A DNA stretch of 42,955 nucleotides from JAGVXH01 sp041649755 (GTDB taxonomy: Archaea; Nanobdellota; Nanobdellia; Pacearchaeales; GW2011-AR1), in NCBI GenBank assembly GCA_041649755.1, contig JBAZMK010000007.1, positions 1-42,955 on the forward strand, read 5' to 3'. Below, piece after piece: positions 32,445-40,369 of this stretch (within the stretch, counting starts at the first letter, position 1; each line of letters starts with the position of its first letter). Both the position numbers and the translations under genes were made by a program. Under the pieces are notes generated by a model. It was not told the DNA's origin and made no database searches. It saw only the letters and a program-made list of their open reading frames with translations.

Positions 32445-32590
32445 AATATGAGGAGATGCCTACGCTGTTCGCAATCATGTCTTGCTTAAGATAGTTTTTA
32501 ATCTTTAAATTCGCAAGACCTAATTGCTCAGTCAAACACCGTTTTCCCACTCCGATAATTTTATAATCCTCTTTTCGTTTTAATTCGTGC

Positions 32591-32673
32591 GAGGAGATGC
32601 CGGAGTGGTCAAACGGGCCAGACTCAAGATCTGGTGGCTTATGCCTACGGGGGTTCGAATCCTCCTCTCCTCA
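32591..32673 (+). tRNA. tRNA-Leu (anticodon CAA)
   Basis: 83 nt with a long variable arm. Acceptor GAGGAGA pairs with TCTCCTC, anticodon stem CCAGA/TCTGG encloses loop CTCAAGA, and T arm is GGGGG-TTCGAAT-CCTCC with one G-U pair. Discriminator A fits archaeal Leu; CCA not encoded. Confidence 0.94.
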
Positions 32674-32743
32674 TTTGTTTAGATTCTAACAAAGAACGGT
32701 CGCCTCATTAATTATTTATACCCTCTTTTTTTAAGATAAATGT

Positions 32744-32819
32744 GCCCGAGTAGCTCAGTTTGGATTAGAGCGATGCCCTCCTAAGGCATAGGTCGCAGGT
32801 TCAAGTCCTGTCTCGGGCG
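32744..32819 (+). tRNA. tRNA-Arg (anticodon CCT)
   Basis: 76 nt. Acceptor GCCCGAG pairs with CTCGGGC, anticodon stem ATGCC/GGCAT encloses loop CTCCTAA, and T arm is CAGG-TTCAAGT-CCTG within a 5-bp stem. Discriminator G. TATA-like AATTATTTATA about 28 nt upstream. Confidence 0.94.
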
Positions 32820-32824
32820 TAAAT

Positions 32825-33067
32825 TTAAGAAATAGAATCTCTTGATAAAAATTCTAAGTCCCCAACAACCATTCTAATAAAATCCTTAACGCCTTGCACC
32901 CCACAAAATCTATACTGTCCTAAATGTATATAAGGAATATGCCCAACTTCTGTCGCAGGGTGCATGTCTACTATCGGTATCCCGGAACGACATAATAATC
33001 TTTTTATTTGTAAAACTTCGGGAGAATTTACTTCTGCTCTTTCATAGTAAAGCCATGGTAATCCCAT
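32825..33067 (-). CDS. Small protein, possibly thioredoxin-fold
   Basis: 80 residues, not recognised with certainty. The order strand-helix (LQIKRLLCRSGIPIVDMHPA), then IPYIHLGQYRFCGVQGVKDFIRMV resembles the second half of glutaredoxin-like proteins, including a cis-Pro-like HIPYI, but the CxxC is absent. TATA-like GATTTTTATACTCCC about 24 nt before the ATG supports expression. It ends 5 nt from tRNA-Arg, convergent. Confidence 0.5.
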   Translation of the reverse strand: MGLPWLYYERAEVNSPEVLQIKRLLCRSGIPIVDMHPATEVGHIPYIHLGQYRFCGVQGVKDFIRMVVGDLEFLSRDSIS

Positions 33068-33128
33068 ATTCTTTTACCTTTAGGGAGTATAAAAATCTTT
33101 CCAAAAATTTATTAGAAAAAGAATCCTG

Positions 33129-33695
33129 ATGTATATTTTCAATAAAATAAATTCTTTTATAGTGGGGACGTGTACTCTTTGTATGAATTATGATAAAAAT
33201 CTTGCCCACTACATTTCTGCAACGGTGATTATTGTAAACGGCGGAAAATTTTTGATTGCAAAAAGAGCCGATTGGGAGAAGGCGTTTCCTGGGAGATGGA
33301 CAGTTCCTGGCGGAAAATTAAAGGTTCTTGACTATGCCTTAAGAGAAAAAGATTCCAAATATCAATGGTATAATGTTGTAGAGAATCTGTGCAAGGCAGA
33401 GTGCGAAGAGGAAGTCGGTTTGAAAATAAAAGATGTAAATTATGTGACGAGCTTAGTTTTTGTTAGACCCGACGGTGTTCCAGTCTTAGTTCTAAGTATG
33501 TACGCCGAACCTGTTGACAAAAACGCACTAGTTGTTTTAGATAAAAGCCTTACAAATTATAAATGGGTGACTCTTGAAGAAGCAAAGAATTACGATTTAA
33601 TTGAGGGAATTTGGGAGGAACTTGAGATAGTTGAGAAAAAGATGATGACAGGGAAAATGGAAGAGTGGAAAGGTTTAAATAAGGGTAAATTTTAG
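33129..33695 (+). CDS. NUDIX hydrolase with interrupted Nudix box
   Basis: 188 residues. ISATVIIVNGGKFLIAKRAD is the first strand pair and GRWTVPGGKL opens the Nudix box. The box continues only after an insertion of some 18 residues: VENLCKAECEEEVGLKI, in which the usual REuxEExGu reads AECEEEVGL (Arg replaced by Ala, metal-binding Glu kept). Such proteins hydrolyse nucleoside diphosphate derivatives; substrate unknown. The last codons carry the likely TATA box of the 5S rRNA gene, which starts 6 nt after the stop. Confidence 0.83.
   Translation: MYIFNKINSFIVGTCTLCMNYDKNLAHYISATVIIVNGGKFLIAKRADWEKAFPGRWTVPGGKLKVLDYALREKDSKYQWYNVVENLCKAECEEEVGLKIKDVNYVTSLVFVRPDGVPVLVLSMYAEPVDKNALVVLDKSLTNYKWVTLEEAKNYDLIEGIWEELEIVEKKMMTGKMEEWKGLNKGKF
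33671..33681 (+). promoter_or_regulatory. 5S rRNA promoter inside the NUDIX gene
   Basis: GGTTTAAATAA in the last codons of the NUDIX gene is centred about 26 nt before the proposed 5S start at 33702. It overlaps coding sequence (GLNKGKF). Confidence 0.5.
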
Positions 33696-33701
33696 TTTTT
33701 T

Positions 33702-33810
33702 TAGACGGCCATAGTCGGTTGGAAACACCTGATCCCATTCCGAACTCAGAAGTTAAGCTTCCGACGTTTGTACCTGTACTGTCTATGATGGGAAAGTACA
33801 AAGCTGTCTA
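33702..33810 (+). rRNA. rrf: 5S ribosomal RNA, unlinked and short
   Basis: About 109 nt. Ends TAGACGGC and GCTGTCTA pair as helix I, and CACCTGATCCCATTCCGAAC followed by TCAGAAGTTAAGC is the universal loop B/C region. GATGGGAAAG lies in the short helix IV-V arm closed by TTTGTAC/GTACAAA. Most 5S RNAs are near 120 nt; the loss is in the helix IV/V arm. No 16S or 23S gene is nearby. Ends inferred from pairing. Confidence 0.92.
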
Positions 33811-34041
33811 TTTATATTCTATAAATAGGTCTCCTCTTGAAGCGTTTTTTGGTGGCTTTGTCCCACGAGGCGCGGTAAATATATTTATGTTTTTTTTAGA
33901 TAAATAATATTGGGTATATACGGCTATCATTAAGAAAAGTGTTGCGATTAATTTAATGTGTAAAAATTTGTTAAAAATAAATATCCCAAATATGCTTATT
34001 GAAATTAGAATTATAAATGACAAAATTAATTTTTCTTTCAT
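33808..34041 (-). CDS. Small two-helix membrane protein
   Basis: 77 residues. LILSFIILISISIFGIFIF and HIKLIATLFLMIAVYTQYY are two membrane helices, and the rest is a short basic tail (TKPPKNASRGDLFIEYK). TATA-like ATTATTAAATACT about 27 nt before the ATG argues it is expressed. It ends within the last bases of the convergent 5S gene. No family recognised. Confidence 0.5.
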   Translation of the reverse strand: MKEKLILSFIILISISIFGIFIFNKFLHIKLIATLFLMIAVYTQYYLSKKNINIFTAPRGTKPPKNASRGDLFIEYK

Positions 34042-34080
34042 TAAATAAAAAAGCTAAATTAGTATTTAATAATTTATACT

Positions 34081-34278
34081 TTAGAATTTTTTGAATTTGT
34101 TAACTAACTCTAATGTATCTGTCTGACCGAGAATTTGTGCCCTGCAACAATATCTTTTTAGTCCAAGTTCGTCCAAGGCTTCTTTGTTTGTTTTTCCTTG
34201 TGCAACTAATTCTTTGTATTTTTCATACAGATGAGCGATTGGCTTTCCACAACTAAAACATCTTATTGGAATAATCAT
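34081..34278 (-). CDS. rpoN: DNA-directed RNA polymerase subunit N (Rpb10)
   Basis: 65 residues. IIPIRCFSCGKPIAHLYEKY and GLKRYCCRAQ are the zinc-binding blocks (CxxC...CC) of archaeal RpoN, an assembly subunit binding the Rpo3-Rpo11 platform. TATA-like CTTTAAATAGCC about 27 nt upstream. It is usually in an operon with uL13, uS9 and others; here it stands alone. Confidence 0.95.
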   Translation of the reverse strand: MIIPIRCFSCGKPIAHLYEKYKELVAQGKTNKEALDELGLKRYCCRAQILGQTDTLELVNKFKKF

Positions 34279-34348
34279 ATTAAAAATGCGAAAAATGGCT
34301 ATTTAAAGTTTATGATAAATTTAAATAATTGATTTGGCTAAAAAAATT

Positions 34349-35077
34349 ATGGAAAGAAAAGAGCTGATAAAGTTAAAAGAAGTCGCGAAATTTTATCGTA
34401 TGGGGGATTCTGTTGTTAAAGCACTTAATAATATTCAGTTAAAAATTTATGAAGGGGAGTTTGTCGCGATTATGGGTCCGAGCGGTTCGGGGAAATCAAC
34501 CTGTATGAATCTTGTGGGGAGTCTTGACACTCCGACAAAGGGGGTTATTTATTTAGATAATCAAGATATTTCTACGCTTCACGAGTCTGACCTTGCGCAA
34601 ATAAGAGGTAGAAAGATAGGTTTTATTTTTCAGTCCTTTAATCTTATTCCTAATTTGACTGCTAAAGAAAATGTTATGCTTCCAATGATGTTTCAGGGGA
34701 GTTCTATTTCAAAAAGGGAAAGAAAAGCAAGAGAACTTTTAGATTTGGTAGAACTAACTGACAGGCAACATCACTACCCCAATCAGCTTTCTGGGGGTCA
34801 GAGGCAAAGAGTTGCAATTGCACGAAGTTTAGCTAATGACCCAGAGGTAATTTTAGCGGATGAGCCGACAGGAAATCTTGATACAAAAACCGGGCAAATC
34901 GTTCTTGACTTTTTGGAGAAACTTCATAAACAAGGAAAGACGATAATCCTGGTGACTCACGACCCAGATTTAGCTCAAGAATATGCAGAAGTTATCTATT
35001 GGCTAAAAGATGGAGAATTAGAAAAGGTCACAAAAAGATACGGAAAGGAGTTTAGGGTGATTCATAAGAAAAAATAA
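34349..35077 (+). CDS. ABC transporter ATP-binding protein (MacB/LolD type)
   Basis: 242 residues from ATG 34349; an in-frame TTG at 34334 exists, but AAATTTAAATAATT about 26 nt upstream fits the ATG. Walker A GPSGSGKS, Q-loop IFQSFN, signature LSGGQRQR, Walker B VILADEPTGNLD and H-loop LVTHD are intact. The MacB/LolD class works as a mechanotransmission motor for a dimer of four-helix permeases, encoded directly downstream. Divergent from rpoN. Confidence 0.94.
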   Translation: MERKELIKLKEVAKFYRMGDSVVKALNNIQLKIYEGEFVAIMGPSGSGKSTCMNLVGSLDTPTKGVIYLDNQDISTLHESDLAQIRGRKIGFIFQSFNLIPNLTAKENVMLPMMFQGSSISKRERKARELLDLVELTDRQHHYPNQLSGGQRQRVAIARSLANDPEVILADEPTGNLDTKTGQIVLDFLEKLHKQGKTIILVTHDPDLAQEYAEVIYWLKDGELEKVTKRYGKEFRVIHKKK

Positions 35078-35122
35078 TTTTGTTATCCATAAAAATATAA
35101 AGAGTCCTTTAGAATATATTAT

Positions 35123-36337
35123 ATGATAGGTGATTACTTTACGCTTGCTCTCAAGAATCTTAAGCATAGGGGCATTCGTTCTTGGCTTACGCTTTTAGGA
35201 ATTTTTATAGGGGTTATGGCTGTGGTCGCTTTGATTAGTTTAAGCAGTGGGTTGAAAACGGCGATTACTTCACAATTTGGAGTGGAGAATATGGAGGTGA
35301 TTACGATTCAAGCGGGAGGATTGAGTGGGTATGGACCTCCTGGTTCTGGGGTAACTGAGCCACTTACAAAAGAAGACGCCGAGGCAATAGACAAAGTGTC
35401 TGGGGTAGATTTTGCAATAGGGAGAGTGATTAGTTCAGCAAGGATAGAATTCAATAAAAAAACAGGTTTTGTTTATATGGCTTCTATTCCTGAGGGGAAT
35501 AACTTAAAGAATATTTATGATACTATCGGACTAGAGATAGAATATGGGAGGCACTTAAAAGAAGGGGACCTTACTAAAGTTGTTTTAGGTTACAACTTTT
35601 ATGAGAATACTGAAACTTTTGGAAAGAGAATTTTGCCGGGGGATAAAGTTACTATAAACGACCAAAATTTTGAGGTTGTGGGGATAGCAAAGAAAAAAGG
35701 AAGTTTCATTTTAGATAATATGATTACTATGCAAGAAGACCCTTTGAGAGATTTGCTGGGAGAAGATGATAGAGTAGATGTTATTGCGGCAAAGGTGAGA
35801 AGTCCTGAATTAATGGATAGGGCAAAAGAGGATATTGAAAAGTTAATGCGGAGGAGAAGAGATGTAGAGGTTGGAAAAGAAAATTTTGAAGTATCAACTC
35901 CAGAGGCAACACTTGAAATGGTAAATACAATTTTAGGGGGCGTTCAGGCATTTATAGTTATTATAGCTTCTATATCTATTGTTGTTGGAGCTATTGGGAT
36001 TGTGAACACCATGACGACCTCTGTTCTTGAAAGAAGACGAGAAATCGGAGTTATGAAAGCTGTCGGTGCTAAGAATTCTCAAATCTTTTTGCAGTTTTTT
36101 ACAGAGTCTGGATTGTTAGGACTTGTCGGAGGAATTGTAGGGGTTACATTGGGGCTACTCATAGGGCAAGTAGGGGTGGGGGTTATAAATTCTTTTTTGG
36201 GTTCAGAAGTTCCTCTTGATATAAACTTTTTCCTTATAATTGGAACACTTGCGGGGAGTTTTCTTATAGGTTCTATTTCTGGAATTGTTCCCGCTATGAA
36301 TGCGGCTAAACAAAATCCTGTGGAGGCGTTAAGATAA
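35123..36337 (+). CDS. MacB-like ABC transporter permease 1
   Basis: 404 residues. NLKHRGIRSWLTLLGIFIGVMAVVALISL is the N-terminal helix region of MacB permeases, a roughly 220-residue external domain follows, and three membrane helices close with FtsX-like SVLERRREIGVMKAVGAKNSQI and AAKQNPVEALR. Acts with the ATPase upstream to export or extract a lipid or peptide substrate. Separate TATA-like AAAATATAAAG upstream. Confidence 0.92.
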   Translation: MIGDYFTLALKNLKHRGIRSWLTLLGIFIGVMAVVALISLSSGLKTAITSQFGVENMEVITIQAGGLSGYGPPGSGVTEPLTKEDAEAIDKVSGVDFAIGRVISSARIEFNKKTGFVYMASIPEGNNLKNIYDTIGLEIEYGRHLKEGDLTKVVLGYNFYENTETFGKRILPGDKVTINDQNFEVVGIAKKKGSFILDNMITMQEDPLRDLLGEDDRVDVIAAKVRSPELMDRAKEDIEKLMRRRRDVEVGKENFEVSTPEATLEMVNTILGGVQAFIVIIASISIVVGAIGIVNTMTTSVLERRREIGVMKAVGAKNSQIFLQFFTESGLLGLVGGIVGVTLGLLIGQVGVGVINSFLGSEVPLDINFFLIIGTLAGSFLIGSISGIVPAMNAAKQNPVEALR

Positions 36338-37548
36338 TGATAATAGGAAAAGAGAGCGCAAAATATTCTCTTAAGAATCTGTCTCACAGGAAGGCAAGGA
36401 GTTTTCTCACTATTCTGTCTATTTTTATAGGAATAGCGACGGTTTTTATTTTTATAAGTTTTGGGTTGGGGCTTTATAATTATGTCAACGAAACTATGGC
36501 AGGGTCATCTGCTGACAAGGCTATCGTTCAAGGAAGGGCTTTTTCAACTCCGGGACTTGATGATACCTTTAGATTAGAAGAAAAAGACTTAAGAGCTATT
36601 GAAAGAACAAGGGGGGTTTGGGAAGCAAGTGGAGTTTATTTTAAGATTGCATCAGTAGAATTTAATGATGAAATTGTTTATACTTTTGCTATGGGTTATG
36701 ATCTTAAAAAACCTATAATAATGGATGTATTTAATGTGGAAATTGAAGAAGGGAGAGAACTCACTTCCTCAGATAAGAATAAGGTTGTTCTTGGTTATAA
36801 TTATATGATAAAAGATAAGATTTTCTCTAAGCCGGTAAAATTAAATGATAAGATAATGATTAATGGAAAAGAAATGAGGGTTGTAGGGTTTTTTGAGGAA
36901 ATTGGAAGCCCCCCTGACGACGCACAAATTTATATGATTAATGAGGCTATTGAAGAAGTTTATTCTGAAGAGAATAATTCTTACGGGTGGATTGTCGCAA
37001 GAATAGATGCAGAGAACATTGAAAGAACAATAGAAGATATGGAAAAAAGTTTAAGGGATGCTAGAGGTCAAGAGAAAGGGGAAGAAGACTTCTTTGTCCA
37101 ATCTTTTAATGATATGATTGAGTCTTATATGACTATTATAAATATTATTGTAGGATTTATTTTGTTAATTGCTTTTATTTCTGTTTTAGTTTCTGCGGTA
37201 AATACGGCTAATACTATGATAACTTCAGTTCTTGAAAGAACAAGAGAAATTGGTACGATTAAAGCAATTGGTGCTAAAAATAGTGAAGTCTTTGGGATAT
37301 TCTTGTTTGAATCAAGTTTCTTGGGGTTTATCGCAGGGGTGATTGGGGTTCTTCTTGGTTGGGGGCTTTCCGCCTTGGGCGGAGCAATTTTAGATAATCT
37401 TGGTTGGGGGTTCTTAGCTCCCGCCTTCCCCATATGGTTATTTGTAGGATGCATATTATTCGCAACAATTTCTGGAGCGGTATCCGGAGTAGCCCCTGCA
37501 TTAAGAGCTTCAAGAATAAATGTCGTTGACGCTTTAAGATACGAGTGA
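36337..37548 (+). CDS. MacB-like ABC transporter permease 2
   Basis: 403 residues with the same layout as permease 1: NLSHRKARSFLTILSIFIGIATVFIFISF, external domain, then SVLERTREIGTIKAIGAKNSEV and ASRINVVDALRYE. The ATG overlaps the upstream stop as TAATG, so the two permeases are made together and probably form a heterodimer. Sequence identity between them is modest outside the membrane motifs. Confidence 0.92.
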   Translation: MIIGKESAKYSLKNLSHRKARSFLTILSIFIGIATVFIFISFGLGLYNYVNETMAGSSADKAIVQGRAFSTPGLDDTFRLEEKDLRAIERTRGVWEASGVYFKIASVEFNDEIVYTFAMGYDLKKPIIMDVFNVEIEEGRELTSSDKNKVVLGYNYMIKDKIFSKPVKLNDKIMINGKEMRVVGFFEEIGSPPDDAQIYMINEAIEEVYSEENNSYGWIVARIDAENIERTIEDMEKSLRDARGQEKGEEDFFVQSFNDMIESYMTIINIIVGFILLIAFISVLVSAVNTANTMITSVLERTREIGTIKAIGAKNSEVFGIFLFESSFLGFIAGVIGVLLGWGLSALGGAILDNLGWGFLAPAFPIWLFVGCILFATISGAVSGVAPALRASRINVVDALRYE

Positions 37549-38409
37549 TTATTCAGACTTTTCTTTTTTCTTCTTCCTTCTTCTTAAGAAGAACAGAATA
37601 ACCCAGACTAGAACTAAAATCCAGAAAGCATAAGCCCAACCCGAAGTACTTTTTTTAACAGAAAACCTTTCCTGAAAATAAGATGAATCAAAAACTACCT
37701 CTTCAACTATCTTTCTTCTAACATTAATTTCATCCGAGTAATATAAATTGACCTGTATTTTGCCGTCAGTTGGACGGGCTTCAAAGTCAACAGTGGTGTA
37801 CTCGTTGGAATCCAAATCTCCAACAATTTCTATGTTTGAACCCTTAACTAAGATGTTATCTTGTTTTGGGACTTCCATTGTCAATGCTTCTATATCGGAG
37901 TCGCCGATGTTTAAAATTTGGAAAGTTATCTCGCTAGTTGTGTAATCATAATCATAGACAAAAACCTGAAAATCTGTTTTCGTGTCTCTTACTTCTAAAT
38001 CAAACTTTTTTGATGTAATTGCTCCATCTTGATTTTGCACCTGAACCTCAATAGAATTTGTATCGCTTAGGGCATTTTCATCTATTCTAACTTTGAAAGG
38101 GACCACTAAATTAGTGTTGTAATCTTTTATGTAATCAACTTTCTTAAATTTCTTTATCCCTGAATCAGTGGGGTCAAGGATTATTGGGTAGTCTGGGACT
38201 AATCTTACCGTCATATCCCCACATTTTGACATAGAGATGCCGTTTACCTGAAAAACTAATTTTACATATTCCCCCGGGACTGCAGGATAGGGGTCCTGAT
38301 TTAAGAGAGTAATGTTCGGTGAACAAACATCCTGGGTTTGAGCGTAAACAGGAAAAGCTAAAGCTAAAGAAAATAGGGACAATAAAAAAACCAATAATTT
38401 AAACCTCAT
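37549..38409 (-). CDS. Secreted surface protein with C-terminal membrane anchor
   Basis: 286 residues. MRFKLLVFLLSLFSLALAFPVYA is a signal peptide, an outer region of about 220 residues has CARDB/S-layer-like beta domains (PAVPGEYVKLVFQVNG, then QILNIGDSDIEALTMEV), and GWAYAFWILVLVWVILFFL followed by RRRKKKKEK is a stop-transfer anchor. Related proteins often accompany MacB-like permeases in DPANN archaea. It meets permease 2 tail to tail with no gap. TATA-like element about 25 nt before the ATG. Confidence 0.82.
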   Translation of the reverse strand: MRFKLLVFLLSLFSLALAFPVYAQTQDVCSPNITLLNQDPYPAVPGEYVKLVFQVNGISMSKCGDMTVRLVPDYPIILDPTDSGIKKFKKVDYIKDYNTNLVVPFKVRIDENALSDTNSIEVQVQNQDGAITSKKFDLEVRDTKTDFQVFVYDYDYTTSEITFQILNIGDSDIEALTMEVPKQDNILVKGSNIEIVGDLDSNEYTTVDFEARPTDGKIQVNLYYSDEINVRRKIVEEVVFDSSYFQERFSVKKSTSGWAYAFWILVLVWVILFFLRRRKKKKEKSE

Positions 38410-38490
38410 TAAAAGTAGAAGAAAAGAGTATTTTTAAATATTTGGACTTGTCTCAGAAAGTTATAAAAAGCGAGAGGGTTTGATTTGATT

Positions 38491-39933
38491 ATGAAACTTT
38501 CTAAAGGGGAGAAAAAGTTTAAGATTCTTTTAAAATCGCTTAATGACAAACAGAAAGCTTATGTTAATTTTAATTTAAGCAACCCTTTTAACGGGGAATA
38601 TCTTCTTGCAGTTTTTCATCTCGTTCCTGGGGGGAAGCTGAATTTTTTACAGGCTGGTGCGGAAGTTGCTGCAGAGTCTTCAACGGGGACTAATTTTAGG
38701 GTTAAAACAGAAACAAGGTTTTCAAAGAAACTCAATGCACTTATCTATAAAATTGATTTAAAAAAGAGATTGGTTTGGATTGCTTATCCTTGGAGAATTT
38801 TTGACAGAAAAGGGAATATTCAAAATATCTTGACTTTTATTGCAGGGAATGTTTTTGGAATGAAAGAAGTTCGTGCTTTAAAATTGCTTGATATCTGGTT
38901 TCCTGCACCGATGCTTAAACATTACGACGGACCCTCTTATACTTTAGATGATATGAGAAGTTATCTTGATATTTATGACAGGCCAATTCTTGGGGCAATA
39001 ATAAAGCCTAAAATAGGACTTACCGCTTCTGAGTATGCTGAAGTTTGTTTTAAATTCTGGACGGGTGGCGGAGATTTCGTAAAGAATGACGAACCTCAGG
39101 CAGACCAAGATTTTTGCGAATATGAGAAAATGATTAAATTTGTAAAGAAAGCCATGGATAGGGCAGTAAAAATAACTGGAAAGAAAAAGATTCATTCTTT
39201 CAATGTTTCTTCTGCCGATTTTGATGAGATGATTAGAAGATGTGAGTTAATAAGAAATGCTGGTTTTGAAAAAGGAAGTTATGCTTTTTTGATTGACGGG
39301 ATTACCGCTGGGTGGATGGCTGTCCAGACACTTAGGCGAAGGTATCCTGATGTTTTCATACATTTTCATCGGGCTGGTCACGGGGCTTTTACAAGAAAGG
39401 AGAATGTTTTTGGGTTTTCTGTATTAGTTTTGTCAAAGTTAGCACGACTTGCAGGGGCTTCTGGGGTGCATACAGGTACTGCGGGAATTGGCAAAATGGA
39501 AGGGGATACTTATGAAGATATTACTTCTGCAAAAAGCATTTTGTATAATTACACGAGAGGACATTTTTTTGAACAGAGTTGGGGGTTTTCGGGGGAAGAT
39601 TCCGACAGAGGGGATTTAGTCAAAATGAATAATGCAAGGCAAGTAATTTCAAGAGAGAACCTGTGGGGGGAGATAAAAAAGTCCTGTCCGATTGTCTCAG
39701 GGGGTTTGAACCCTACCTTACTTAAGTCCTTTATTGATGTTATGGAAGGGGTAGATTTTATTACGACAATGGGGGCAGGTGTTCACGCACATCCTAAGGG
39801 AACAAAAGCGGGGGCAAAAGCTCTCGTTCAGGCGTGTGAGGCATATAAAAAAGGAATAGATATTAAAGAATACGCAAAAAACCATAAAGAACTTTCTGAG
39901 GCAATAAAGTTTTTTGGGGAAAAAGGTATTTAA
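38491..39933 (+). CDS. rbcL: RuBisCO large subunit, form II/III-like
   Basis: 480 residues from ATG 38491; GTTATAAAAAG about 26 nt upstream favours it over an in-frame TTG two codons before. Catalytic residues are all present: Lys172 (IIKPKIGL), the carbamate lysine Lys198 with Asp200/Glu201 (GGDFVKNDEPQ), His293 (HFHRAGHGAF), His327 and loop-6 Lys335 (GVHTGTAGIGKMEG), and Ser403 (IVSGGLN). The spacing from Lys335 to Ser403 is about 23 residues longer than in spinach, in the region where the form II/III enzyme of Methanococcoides carries an assembly insertion. It fixes CO2 onto ribulose bisphosphate in AMP salvage. Confidence 0.93.
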   Translation: MKLSKGEKKFKILLKSLNDKQKAYVNFNLSNPFNGEYLLAVFHLVPGGKLNFLQAGAEVAAESSTGTNFRVKTETRFSKKLNALIYKIDLKKRLVWIAYPWRIFDRKGNIQNILTFIAGNVFGMKEVRALKLLDIWFPAPMLKHYDGPSYTLDDMRSYLDIYDRPILGAIIKPKIGLTASEYAEVCFKFWTGGGDFVKNDEPQADQDFCEYEKMIKFVKKAMDRAVKITGKKKIHSFNVSSADFDEMIRRCELIRNAGFEKGSYAFLIDGITAGWMAVQTLRRRYPDVFIHFHRAGHGAFTRKENVFGFSVLVLSKLARLAGASGVHTGTAGIGKMEGDTYEDITSAKSILYNYTRGHFFEQSWGFSGEDSDRGDLVKMNNARQVISRENLWGEIKKSCPIVSGGLNPTLLKSFIDVMEGVDFITTMGAGVHAHPKGTKAGAKALVQACEAYKKGIDIKEYAKNHKELSEAIKFFGEKGI

Positions 39934-39956
39934 GGTTATAATGAACCTATACTTTT

Positions 39957-40355
39957 ATGATAGGATATACTCAACCAAATAATGACTTATATATATTTTT
40001 TGAAGATAGTGAAAGTGAAAGATTGAGGGTGGAGAGAATTCAAGGGATATATTTTAATCTAAGAGATCCGTCTAGAGTGGGTTTGTTAGAGGCGTCCGTT
40101 AATGATAAAATCCGCGACCGAATTAAAACATCTGTCAAGAGAGATGAAGAGGGGTTTTGTACTTGGCTACTTCTTGAAATGAGGTTGCGAGAATATGAAA
40201 CTTTTGTGGAAAGAAGAAGTTTTGAATTGCATGAGGGATTTCGCCATATTTGTCTTAGAGATACTTCCAAACAAGGTACTCTGAGTTTTTTAGACCAACT
40301 TAATTACAGACAACTGAAGTATTGGAAATCTCAACATTCTAAGCCTAAAACTTAA
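39957..40355 (+). CDS. Hypothetical protein
   Basis: 132 residues, not recognised. Soluble, highly charged and mixed alpha/beta in appearance, with no signal peptide, membrane helix or Cys cluster. A TATA-like GGTTATAATG lies about 20 nt before the ATG. It is the last normal gene before the structured non-coding locus that begins about 15 nt after its stop. Confidence 0.5.
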   Translation: MIGYTQPNNDLYIFFEDSESERLRVERIQGIYFNLRDPSRVGLLEASVNDKIRDRIKTSVKRDEEGFCTWLLLEMRLREYETFVERRSFELHEGFRHICLRDTSKQGTLSFLDQLNYRQLKYWKSQHSKPKT

Positions 40356-40369
40356 AATTATATTTAGAT

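Noticed and set aside
32269..32550. 93-residue minus-strand ORF
   Set aside because: It runs through the antisense of tRNA-Gly and matches no family; the inverted repeats in the gap explain its sequence better.
33550..33801. 83-residue minus-strand ORF
   Set aside because: It is antisense to the NUDIX gene and the 5S rRNA.
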